From Conus ventricosus (lineage: Eukaryota > Mollusca > Gastropoda > Neogastropoda > Conidae): a stretch of 64,000 nucleotides of DNA. The notes under the pieces were generated by a model. That model saw nothing but the letters and a program-made list of their open reading frames with translations. It did not search any database and was not told the origin of the DNA. Each line of letters begins with the position of its first letter. The stretch's first letter is position 1. Below, piece by piece: positions 25,928-38,714 of the stretch. The translations under genes were made by a program, and so were the position numbers. The stretch is from positions 35,983,914 through 36,047,913 of the forward strand of contig CM031610.1 in NCBI GenBank assembly GCA_018398815.1, read 5' to 3'.

Positions 25928-26024
25928 TCACTTGCCAAAGCGCTGCTGTGTGCTGGCGTAGATTTGTATGGAAGAGTTTTAAAACCTTGGGGAGGACAGG
26001 GCCTTTGTGAGACGGAAAAGGGGG
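25928..26024 (-). CDS. NUS1: NUS1 last exon, C-terminal RxG motif and stop
   Basis: After a weakly pyrimidine-rich acceptor (GGGCTGCAG) the exon reads PPFPSHKG, VLPKVLKLFHTNLRQ and then, in a shifted frame, YASTQQRFGK and a TGA at 25930-25928. The human end is [20 protein letters not shown]...EQRLGK. The C-terminal RxG belongs to the catalytic arrangement of the NUS1-DHDDS complex. The acceptor position is the least certain boundary. Confidence 0.8.
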
Positions 26025-29000
26025 CTGCAGCCCAAAAACCTCAGACAGGCACATTTTAATGACGGGCCCTTTTTAAAAGCAGGTAATCAAAAAATAAAGG
26101 ACTTGGGGGTTTTTTTTCAGGGAATCATAAAAAAAGGAACCCGAACTTTTTTTCTGGTAATCACATTTTAAAAGGGCCGGGGTTTCTTTTTAGGCAATCA
26201 CAAATTTCAAGAAAATGGGCTTTTTTTCAGGTAATCACAAATACAAAAGACGGGGTTTCCCTTTTAGGCAAAACACATTATAAAGACTGGGCTTTCCTTT
26301 AGGGAATCACATTATAATGACTGGGCTTTTCCCTTTTAGGTTTAACAAATTAAATGACAGGGGTTTTTTTTCAGGGAAAACACATTATAATGACAGGGGT
26401 TTCCCTTTTAAGGGGAATCACCCTTTAATAATGAATGGGGGTTTTCTTTCAGGTGATCACAAAAAAAATACTGGGGATTTTCCCTTTCAGGGGATCACAA
26501 TTTCAAGGGCGGGGGGTTTTTTTTTCAGGTAAATTTTAAAACAAGGGCTGGGCTTTTCTTTTTGCATGATAATATAACAAATGAAAGGTCCCCTTTTCCT
26601 CTAAGGAAAAATTTTTAAAACCCTTGGGGTTATCATTTAGAAAGGGACATTTTTTAAATTTCTTGGATTTTTTTAAAAACCGATTTAAAAGTTCAGGCTT
26701 TTTTTTTTCCCGCATTTCAATATCAAAATTTTTCTTTTTATTCGGACAAACTGGCTTTTCACCAGAAAGGGACTTGCCATGATTGATCCCTTTTTTTTTA
26801 AGCAGAAAACCACTTCAAAGATTTGGGTTTTTTTTTTCAGATGGGCATATTTTTAATGCTAGGGGGTTTTTTTTTTTCTTGACTTTTGTAGGATAAATTT
26901 AAATGATTGGGGTTTCTTATAGGAGGCCCAAATTTTTATGAAATGTTTTTTTTTTTATGTAGATAGGCCCATTTAAAAACTGAACCTTTTATTAGATAGG
27001 CCCATTTCAATGACTGGGTTCTTTTAGATGGACACATTTCAGTGGTCAAGCTTTTCTTTCAGACTATTTTTTCCTCTTTTACAGAATATAAATTTTGCTG
27101 CTAGCATCAGTTCCGAATCAGCGAGTTAACTTGTTTTAATTTATAAAATGGCATTTGCTTACACCACTTGAAAACTGGTACTTGTGTACTTAAATCTCCT
27201 AAAAGACTGAAATCTTTCTTTAAAAAAGAAAAAAAAATGCTAATATAAAGCCAATGACGTGTGACCCACTGAAAACAAAAGCAAAAACTACAAATGCAAA
27301 ACTCGTCAGTTTTTCACAGTAAAAAATCAATGATAAAACTCCGTGTGTCTGCACACACATATCTGTATAGGGTGTGTGGGTTTAAAGAGGTAGAATCACA
27401 TAGCCAGAGAAAACTGATGATCAGATATGAATCTCTGATCGGATCAATAAGTTCCCGGTTAATGTATGGTCTCCAGCTGTTACTGTGTAATCACTGACAC
27501 TGAACACTGATCATACAGCCGGTGCACAATCATTCTTGAGTTCAATGTTCATTTTCTTGCTGCCACCCCTTTGCAGCCTTGCCCACATCCATTAACAAAA
27601 ACAACATCTTAGCATGATGATTCACTCTTCTTCTTTTCTCTGTGTATATGTGTGCAAATATATGTGAGTAAATGGTGTGTTTGTGCATGTAAAGAATTGG
27701 GGAAGGGGAGAAGGTCAGAGAGCAAGACTAAACAATCTACACCTGATGGAAGTTCCTATGATAAGTATCAAACTTTCTTCATCAAATTTATATACAGTAT
27801 AAAATATAGAGAAAGACTATAAACATACATGATTTCCGTGAGACGTGCCCTGCCATGGTAGATATCCCATCAAACTATGTGTTGACCCAAACTTCATTAC
27901 CAATCAGGATCTGGAAATGGGTGGTTTTTCTGAAAACAAAAACACACAGGTAATAAAATACATAGTGAACAAAATTTATTTGGGCATAAAAAAAGATACA
28001 ATCTTTGCCTTTAAAAAAGGGATATGTATATCTCAATGAAACAACTTGCATCAGTTTTGCTACACAGGATAAACATGTGGACCGGCACTTCTGTTTTATA
28101 CCTAAAATGCATTCCAGTATCTACTGAACTGGCAGTTTTACCTATAATGCATTCCAGTATCTACTGAACTAGCAGTTTTGTAACATAACGACAATCTGTG
28201 CTGTACTCAACACAAATAATGCTAAAATTGTATTCCTGTCTTTCTGTGCATTCCATACGTTTTAAAAAAACATTTTTTGTCTTTGTTTCATGCACAAAGA
28301 GACGTACCAGTCTTTACAATCAATCTTTACATTGTACCTGGAAAAATAAAAGCAGCAAGACTGCGTTCTGGTTAAAATTACCAGTGCTATCTGTAACGCA
28401 AGTATGCTCAGCTGACAAAAACATCTGTTGCATATCTTCCTTGCCAGGCCTTACACTCATTCAATGCAGTGCTACTTCAGTTTAACTGCCTCAGTGCCTG
28501 TCTACCTCCTCCCCTGATGTCTCACAAAACCAGCCTCCATTCCTTTCAACACTGACCTGTTGCAACAGTACTGGCTCATCACGTCACAAACATCCACACC
28601 TCATGTTGTGACAAGCTGATAAAAACAAACTTTCCGTTTAACAGCCACTATTACTCAAAAACATTACCCCATGATCGTACAGTTTACTGTGGCATGTTGG
28701 AGCACTGGAGGGGCAGAAAAACGCACACATAAAGTTTACAACACTTTCAACTGTACAGTGTAAATTGTAACTCCAGACAAGATTGGTGAGAGAAATTTTG
28801 TATGTATTCCCACATTGTGCAGTTTAATGCATCCACTGTACTGTAAAATTACATTGTATTATATCACAAAATGGGAAGGGGAGAGAGGGGAGGGAGAAGC
28901 CTTTTACCTTGAGTTTTTCAATGTAAAATTTGGACTGCTCTCCTAGAGGAGTGAGTCACCATATTACACACACACATTTGTTCTTTTCTTTATTGCATGA

Positions 29001-32000
29001 GTGTATGTTAGTTTCAATGTTTGTTTTTGAAGTGCTAGTGCTACTGTGGACTTTAAATAAATTATTATAAAAAAAAAAAAGCTCTGCCACAGACAAGTGC
29101 CTGCTGCCAAGGTTCTTTCCCAAGAACGAAGTTATGTTGTGCACTGAACATACATTTACCACCACTCAGGGCATCAGATTGTCATGTGCCCAAAATAGTT
29201 CCATATCAAATTTTGAAACAGTGCATCACATTTCATACTCGAGTGTCCAGGCTGATGCATGCCTGTTCTATCTCTCACTAGAGCATGTGAACAGCAAAAG
29301 TCGACAAAGAATGAGAAGCATCCCTTTGCTTCACTGCAAATGTCCCGGGTTTCCCCTTTACGCAGCATTCATTGCATCATGCAATTTGATAAAACAGAAA
29401 TGCCACTGAAGGCAACAGAGAAACTGGTAGTCAAAAGAGCTTGAATAATTTTCTTTATGCGAATCAAAAACTACACTTTTTCAATACATGAAGATCATAA
29501 CACTTCATTCATTTAGAATCTACCACCACCACCACCCCTCTCTCTTACACACACACACACAAACATTATTTGTTTGTAGAAATACCCCCTCCCCTCCTCC
29601 TCCCTTTCGCACTTCTTCTGTCCTACTTTCCCCTCTGTCCACCCCTCTCCCTTCTGTCTCCCCTTCCCTCCTCCATTACCTCCTCCCTCATCAAGCAATC
29701 ATGAACATATCACTATGGCTGGCAAACTTCCAAATCAGAACTGATGGAACCACATTGTGACTGGCACATATTTAACATCCCTTAATTAAGCACTATCAAA
29801 TATACAGTGAATTACTCCTAGTAGCCACTGACTCAGTCACTTTTTTACATAAATGTGTAAATAATAAATATTAAGCTAATATCACCAATTTCTCTTTTAC
29901 CCTTTAAGATTAAGTTCTTTGCAATATGTCATTTCTTACCTGTATGCATATATGGGAACTTTACAAGTACCTCTGTACAAACATGTGTCACATACTGAGA
30001 TAATGTCTATTTATTTTAACTTCATCAGTTCTATGGAGAATTTGTTTTAACGATTATGTTGTTACAGCAGTTATAACTGCACTTGCTTTTTAAAAACAAA
30101 TTCCTTCACTCTAACAAAATGTCTACTTAAAAATTCATCATACATACTGTAACAAAATGTCTACTTAAAACTTCATAATTTGTTTAGGTGTTTTCTGTTT
30201 GTTCGTTTTTTTTCTTTTTGTTTGTTGCTATTTCCTACTAAAAAAAAATAATAATAATAAGATAAGATGTTGCTTATAGCCCAGCCGACCTAATAAAAAA
30301 TAAAATGTATATTTTCATGCACAGTGGACATTACTACCATACCTGTATCACCACAGTCTCCCATTCAATACAAAACAATCTTAATCCAAAACCCATTAAC
30401 CCCAGGTTTTACACAAATAAAATGCACTAAATGTGCTCTTTATCCTATTCCTGAAAGAATGGGTGATGGTGGTGTGAATACACATATTGATGAATGAAGT
30501 GAGACAGAAATAGAGCTACAGATTGTGATCTGTATGCTTACCATGTATGGCATCTGTAACAAAGAGAGGAGATATATCACAGGCAGATAATCCCTGGGCA
30601 AGCACACGGTGACTCAGATCGCGAGCCACCTGGACAATTGACTGACACCCATCTTCAGCACTGAGCAAATGGACCTCAGCCTTTTTAGTCCCCTGTCCGA
30701 CAGCTGAAACAATATAAACTACAGCAGTCATCAATCACAAGGCAGTTGAGTCAATGTAAGATGCTTTGATGATGGTGTTTTTCTTTTAATGTGTTCCTTA
30801 TCTAATGATACCACTTCCAAACTTCAGAAAGCTGTATCATTTAACCTGTTGGGGAAATAGTCCAGGGACGCCTGTACCACCCCCCCCCCCCCCCCCCTCC
30901 CCATCAAGTCATGGCCAAAGTCAGCTGGCTCAGACGCTTCTAGTCAAATGGAAATAGTCTAGTACTCATACAAAAAGACAACTGTCCTCATATTAGAATT
31001 GAATGGCCATCAAATCAATACCTTTTTTTTAACCCCTCTTTCCTCTTTTTTTTTCTCAAAATTTGAAAAGCATGAAAAAATTAGAAAATAGAAAGTTCAT
31101 ACTGAAGTTGGAACCATTACAAATTGTAAAACCACAGTTCCGTAAGACTGGTGATATGCCGATTTTTAAAGGTAAATGTTCACCTCGTACCAGTAAAAAA
31201 TAAAAGCGCTGGTGCCAAGTACCAGCTAGCACACACAAGCCTCTTGAGCGGCTTTGTCTCCAGATAAATTCACTGGGGTAAAGATCTCCTCTCAAAGTCT
31301 CAGGCCTCTTTTTGCTGCTACTAACATAATATGCAAAACACGGATATGCCAGTCTGTTTCTTACATACCCCTCCCTCCCACATGCAGCTAATATGAGCAC
31401 CCACAAAGGCTGTCATCTTGAATATGTCAGGCCACTGTCTTTGCCATCCGCTGTGCCAAGTGAGTCCATGTATTTAAGTCATGTGAAATGTATTTGGTGT
31501 TCTAGTCAAAGAAATATCTCAGAATGACTATACAAACTTGTACAAATAATTTGAATTCACACTTATTTTCACTTAACTTTGTTGACTGATTGTTACATGA
31601 CTGTTTAAGAGGTTCACTGATCCAAAGTACCCCACTGGGAAAAGTCAAATAAATTTGGCAATAGTATAGTTTGGAGGCTTGCACCTCCACACCACACGCC
31701 TCCCCAATTTCTTCCTTCCATAGACACACCGCCTCCCCAATTTCTTCCTTCCATAGAGAAGTCTCCATTTCATCAATTAAGGGGGGCCAGGGGGAGCAAG
31801 GGGCAGAGAATGGGGGTAGGGAAAAGAGATGACTGGGGTTGGGGATAAGGGCGTCGCAATATCAAAAAAAACATTGCTTATATTGAACCAATATCTGTGC
31901 CAAGCAAATAGTTTCAAAGTGTCATGTTTGAGCCAAATTATGAGTTATATATAAAACGTTTTTTTTATATTCACAAAAGTGTTTTTTATGCAAATTTGAA

Positions 32001-35000
32001 GAAAATGGAACTGCTTTTCTCTTACTGGTTAAAACAGATTGACTGCTTTTCTCTTACTGGTTAAAACATTGATGATATGAATTTTACTTTGCTTGTCTGT
32101 TTGCTTATTTGTGTTAAGAAAGTGTGTCATGGAAATTTACGTGTATTACAAACATTCAGGTGAAACGACCTTATCAAATTGGTAACAGTACCCAATGAAG
32201 TCCAGGGATGGGAAAGGTTAGGGAAGGGGGGTACGCTATTGTTAAGAATATGAAATCTGTTTGAGAAAACCTGGTTATCATGCTAGCAAGACCCACATTA
32301 ATTACACTTTACTGTAAATCTGAGGGTGCTCTGGCAAAAATGTTTAATCTTCCCCCCCCCCCCCCCCCCCCCCCCCCCCTCTATGACTTGAAAAAAGGCT
32401 AAACTGTCAATGCATCAGATTTTGAATAAAATTTACTTTATCTTAATAACTCTTTTGTTTGGTCAAAATTGCTGTGAGTGTGATACAACAAATCTAAGAT
32501 AAAATAAAAGCACATTTTGGGGCCTAAATTATGATAGCTTTCCCCACAACAGAATGCTTCAAAATAGTCAAATACAGGATGCACCAACTGATTTTTTAGA
32601 ATTAATTTCCATACACTTTGGAACACATGTATTTCTTTTTTTTTTCTGCGCATGAAACCAACAAAGTAGCTCTGCTGCAAACACTGACCCTTTAACCTAC
32701 ATTTAGGTCATGTCAGAGCTTAATACTTTATTTTTCCATAACTGACCAGTGCACTATGAATTTGTTTATTTGGAACCTTTAAGAATGCTATTTGTTTGCC
32801 TTTTTCTTTCTCTGTGACTGTTTAGATTTTAAATAACATTTTCAGAACATGTGCTTCTGCGCTGCTCTCAACGCTGTGGCTGTTGAGCATCTGTAGCAAC
32901 AGATAGTATGTCATTGAGAAAGTCATAGCTTGTCCAGTTTTAGTACTTGAGGGAAATATCTTTATCTGTATAGGCAGTTGGCATATATTTTATGATAGAC
33001 TAGAACGTAATTCAAGTGCTATCAATTTTGGTGCGCACTGGACTGCAGTCTGCTGCTGTCTTCACTGGAAAATCAATGCACGGGTCACACTGACACAACA
33101 CTTTTACATGATTGTAAATCGGCATCTATATATACACCTTGATTTTACAGCACAGTTTGGTCCAATATACACTGGAAGCTTTACACTAACAGGACATGCT
33201 GAACACTGGAAAAGATAATGGTTACACCTGACAGTTATATTAATAAGAACAAAAAGGGGAATTACAAACATTAATCATAAACCTGGTATGCAAATGCTCT
33301 ATGCTTTTATAATACATGTATGCTTACCTAACTTTCTCAGTAAAATTTGGGCTGTGGGTAAAAATCTGTATTTCATGCGGGGGCATTCTCTCCAATAACC
33401 ATGCCATCTTTGCTCCTTTCCAAAGCTCCCGTAAACCTTGACTGGTTCGCTTTATATTTCACCTGGAAACCAATCAATGATTTAATAAATGAATTCATTT
33501 ATTCCACCCAAACACAATAAGAAAATTAAAAAAAAACACAACAGGTAATTCTAAAATCACATTAATTTCATACATCTTCATACAATTTTAGTATTGGAAT
33601 ATCATCAGGCATAAGATTTCACTCACCAAGGGGGAAAAAAAAGAGAAAATCAAAAACATTGTACTAATCTGTCAAGCAGCCTTATCCTCTGATATTTTTC
33701 TCTTCTTTCATGCAATGAATCACCAACTTTTCCTTATTTCAAAAATCTTTCATTGACAATGTGATAAACCTTGAATCAATTGTGTAAAAAAAAAATTCAT
33801 GTTCAGCAACACTAGGCATGCTAAATAGTAAATTCCTGAAGATATACAAAAGAAAAAAAAAAAAGACTGCAGTGGAAAAGATTTAAGATGGAAAAAAACA
33901 ACAACAAAAGGGAAGGCTCCAGAGCACCTGTTCTACATCACAAAATAACAGATTTGCTGCTTTCAAACTATATTTTCAACAAGTTTTCACTCAGATTTTG
34001 CAATATCAACTTTTTTAAAATAAGGGGGGGGGGGGGGGGGGGGGGGGAAGCCACAGGTTTCCAACGGCAAAAAAATGACAAAATCAGATGAAAAGAGGAC
34101 AAATGACATGCCTCCAACTCCTGATGGCACACATTTGTTTGTGTACTGTTAGCACCACATTTGTTTGTGTACCTGTTAGCACCACATTTGTTTGTGTACC
34201 TGTTAGCACCATATTTGTTTGTGTACCTGTTAGCACCACATTTGTTTGTGTACCTGTTAGCACCACATTTGTTTGTGTAGTTCATAAATCACTGCAGAGC
34301 ACTGTAAGCATCATTTATATAATTTCAAATGAAATGAGGCAGGGAACAGTAAACAATAAACACTAAATAAGTGGGGTAACGTTTGCTCCCATAAGAAAAC
34401 CTAACACAGAGTAACTTTTATTCAAGACTGGCACAGCCTTTTAAACTTGAATAAAGTCAGACAAATGCATAGACGAACAATCTAATAGTGGGGTGAAGAA
34501 CAAGTGCAGGCCAACAACTGAACTATCTTCATAGTAATGACTTGGCAAAGTTTTGGACTTAAGGAGGAGGGGGGGGGGGGGGGGGGGGTTGAATATGGAG
34601 AAACTGGGAACATGAAATTAAGAAAATATATTACAGATCTATGAAAACTCTTCACTAGCTGCATAAGGGAACCATCGCAATCCTTTTTGAAGGCAGATAT
34701 ATATGTATTGCCTGCTCCGAGGCCTTTCGTCGCTGGGTCGGAACTCATCAGGGAGACACGGCTGGTTGTGTCTGCGCTCCTGGCGTCAAATAGAGACGCA
34801 CCACAGTTCATAATACTGTTTATATAATTTCAGCTTTTGTCATCCATCAAGCTTCTGTTGTGACCACTACAAGGCCAGTAAAAATCAAACAACTTAATGG
34901 ATGTTATTGGTGTTTTTTCTAGTACTGTACACAGATTTTACCTTTTTACCTTCGATGGGGGGGGGGGGGGGGGGGGAGTTGATGTGGAGTGACACTCAGC

Positions 35001-35287
35001 TAACACATTCAAACCAGAAAAAAAAAAACAGTTAATAAGGTATTAAAATCCCATGCCAGTCACGCATCAAAGTCACAATCATTCCTACCTTCTTTATACT
35101 AGTCACAACAGGCTGTCCTAACTAAACACCTGCTGCATGATGTAAAACTGCTGTAGGTAGAATCTGTACAGATAACTAATGAAATACTGGTGCTCATTTA
35201 GATGCTGTTCACCAATCCATTCATCAATGAGCATTTTGAAACATAGGGTGGTCATTCTCAAAGATTTTTCAAAAGAACACACACACA

Positions 35288-35327
<40 letters not shown>

Positions 35328-38300
35328 AAGCAGTGGACTGGAAGAAGTACACTAAAAGAAAAAAAAAACTACAAGATATTCGGTGTCAAATGGATGGATT
35401 TCTGAGCATTTTGAATCATATGTTACGGTGGGTATTGAAGAAGATGCGAGAGAACATAATGTGGTAGACAATGGCCCTGAAGGTAATGTGCCACCTTATG
35501 CAATGCAGATGATGTTAAGACATATTGATAGTAATAATTCTGAGTAAATATAGTGCCGTTCACACACCAGCACCTCCAGGATATAACACTACTAGACTTG
35601 TGTGAACTGGACATAAAACAACACACACAAAAATGGGCACTGTTAGTTATTTGTTTAGTTGCATTTTTAACCAAAACTTTTTAAAGCTAGTGACAATTAT
35701 TTGGTGATGTCTCACACCCTTAACTTAAAATGGATTACTGTATGATACTGATAGGAATCAGAGCAACAGGTTAAGTTCAGACACATATTCATGTGATTGT
35801 TTAGTGGGCAGTATACATCACCATGATCTTACACTTAAGTGGAACAAGCAAGTGAACATCTGTATGCCACATGCATGAACTGCACACAAACTGATGGGAA
35901 ACTGGAGCACTAATTTAGCAATGGTAGCAGCACTAACAAACTGGCTGTAGCCTTCATGAGTTTGAATTGTTAAATAGTGTAGATGATACCAAATGGTTTC
36001 TTGATGTGGAACACCAACTAGAATTATATATACTGGAGAATACACATTTTCCTTGGAAAAACACTGTGGAAAAACAAATACTATGAAAAATTAGTAAGAT
36101 GTATGCTACAGCAAGGGTTTAACTAGTTTTGAGCGATCATCTATTGCGGGTTGCCATTAGAACATTCAAGTATAGGCACTGTCCTCTGAATTAAATTAAC
36201 TATTCACCTATTGTGTTCATGGATAGTTCAAAGTATTCTTTTACCTTCTTTGCCAATAAGGTTCCTTCTTAACCCGTTCAGTGCCTCACTATAGTACAAA
36301 CAAAGGTGTTCCCAGGTGCCAGGGAGATCTCATGATTTGGGGGTCATAATTAACAAAACATTCTAGCTCAGAAACTACAAAAGATAGAAAAATGAAATCT
36401 ATATCATTTTTGAAGGAAATTGAATGAAGATTTTGAATCTGGGCTTCTTTTGTTTTAATTTTGATAATAAAAAAGTATTTAGGCTTTTAGATTTGGATAG
36501 ATTTTTTTGCACGATCAAAAACATATGTATGTACCACATCCAAACAAGAACACACAGCAAAAAAGTTGAAAATTAAGTTTGTATTGTCACACTACACCTG
36601 TAAATGAAAGTAAAACAGTTTGGAAGTCTATCAAGACGCTCACACTCGATGCAGACTGACCAGTCCACGACCACGCCCCCCCCCCCTCTCCCCACCACAC
36701 CCCCTTGCTCGACTTCAACCCTCCCTTTCACCACTCATCTTCCCTACCTTTCCGTCTGCACCGTGTGTCACGCGCGAGCAGGCCACGCTCGCCTCTCGCG
36801 CTGATTTTCTCATCACTGGACACCAGCACGCAGTGCACAGTACACACTAGGCTGGCTCGTTCGACGCTGTCAGCTGAACACACACTGAGGTCACAGAGCC
36901 CTACTCAATAACTGACGAATATGGTCGGCAATTCCACCACTATCATCATCTCACCTTCATGCTCGAGTGAGTCGTTGAATAAAAGATTATTGTCTTTGTC
37001 AAAAATCATCAGCAGAGCCTGCTCAGCTGTGTAAATACGTTGATTTGGTCGCTGGGCTTGTCGAAGTTTGTGCCGCCATCTTTGCAAGCGAGGAGAAGTG
37101 CTGGCTGGTCAGCCAGTCAGTGATGAGAATAAATGGGCTTTCCCCTCACGTGTGGTCATTTACATATTATTTTAAGACTACAGACATATAAGGCTTTCTA
37201 CGCAAACTCTATTTGAGTCCGTTGATAGAAATAGTAACGAATGAAAATTCAAGAAAAATGCATGACGTCAGGGGAACGACCATAGGCACTGGGAAAGCAC
37301 TTTTAATTCCGCGTCAGCTGACCGACTAAAGGCACGCAACTGGTTAAGGACCACTGCCAAGAAAATGTAAAAGCCTGTGAGCAATATGTGGGTCATGGAT
37401 GTACTATAGTCAATAACTGATTGCCTCTTTGAACTGATTGTTGAACCATCATTGCCAGCTTAGTGTGCGTGCATGCATGCATGCATGTGTGCATACATGT
37501 GTTTTACTTCAATTTACATAGAAACAGAATGTAAATTAAATTCTCACACAAAAAATTATATAATGCACACAACATTTTTTGCTATGGACAATTTCATTAA
37601 CTGTAGGGTAGTTCCATCAAAGTTTTGAAAGATTTCTGTCCAACAAATTTGGATGCGCAGCCCTGAAACATGACTGAAATGTAAGAAGTAATACAGCAAA
37701 AGTCACTTGAAAGGAAAAAATAAATGATTTTTTTTCCTCTGCATATTCATGATATTGTTAGTAATGTCACATAATGCTTACAACCAGTCTCTTTAAACAA
37801 ACAAACAAAATATATCACACTGATGTACTGTGACAAATATATCAACACTCCATCTACCCTCAAATATTCCTCTAGTCACAAAATTTTGTTTTTGATACTT
37901 TCCACACCCATTTCTTTAAAAAGAAATCCCCATTTTCCTTTCTTTCTCCACATTTCAAAAGAAAAAAAAAAGGTTGAAGGTTAATCTGAAGACAAACTGA
38001 CAGCCCCAGCTTGTGCATACTCAAGAAATGTTAAAGTCAGAGGGTCTGGAGTGGCATAGCAGATGTGGTGTAACATCATTTGAACCAGTCTGCAGGTACT
38101 TACAGTGATGCCCCACCCTTGACGGAACTGCATATGCTGCAGCAAAGGTGCAGTTTTCTCTTTACGAATTTGTCTTGATTCTTCCAAAACGTCCCTCTCT
38201 CTTTCAGCATAGCAAACATGTGCATTCCTGACCATGTCAAAACCATCCAAAGAGTTCTTACTGCTTCTTTTTCAACAAATTGATTGGTCTGTTTTGATAC

Positions 38301-38676
38301 AATGTTCTTTTACACCATTATCAAAACCAAAATTTGACACCACAGACAAAGGAAAGCAATGCTTCATTCCCTTTCTTTACGTCCAGTGATGAGCAAGGTT
38401 AGCACATGTGATGGAAGTGATTTAGTTACAGCTACTTTTTTTTTTTTTTGCAGCATTTATGGTGTGATAAAAAAAAAACTGAGAATGTTTCCACACTAGC
38501 AGGAGAAAAATGAATGGCAGACTGAGAAAAGAAAAACATGCATCCCTGAGACCCTGAGATATATTTGTGCATCCTTTTCACATTCTATGTATGACAGAGC
38601 CCAGTTCTACACAACGGGAAACACTGCTTTTGTTATGGACTTTCTTTTTAGACTGGGGGTGCAGATGTGTGAGTGT

Positions 38677-38714
<38 letters not shown>

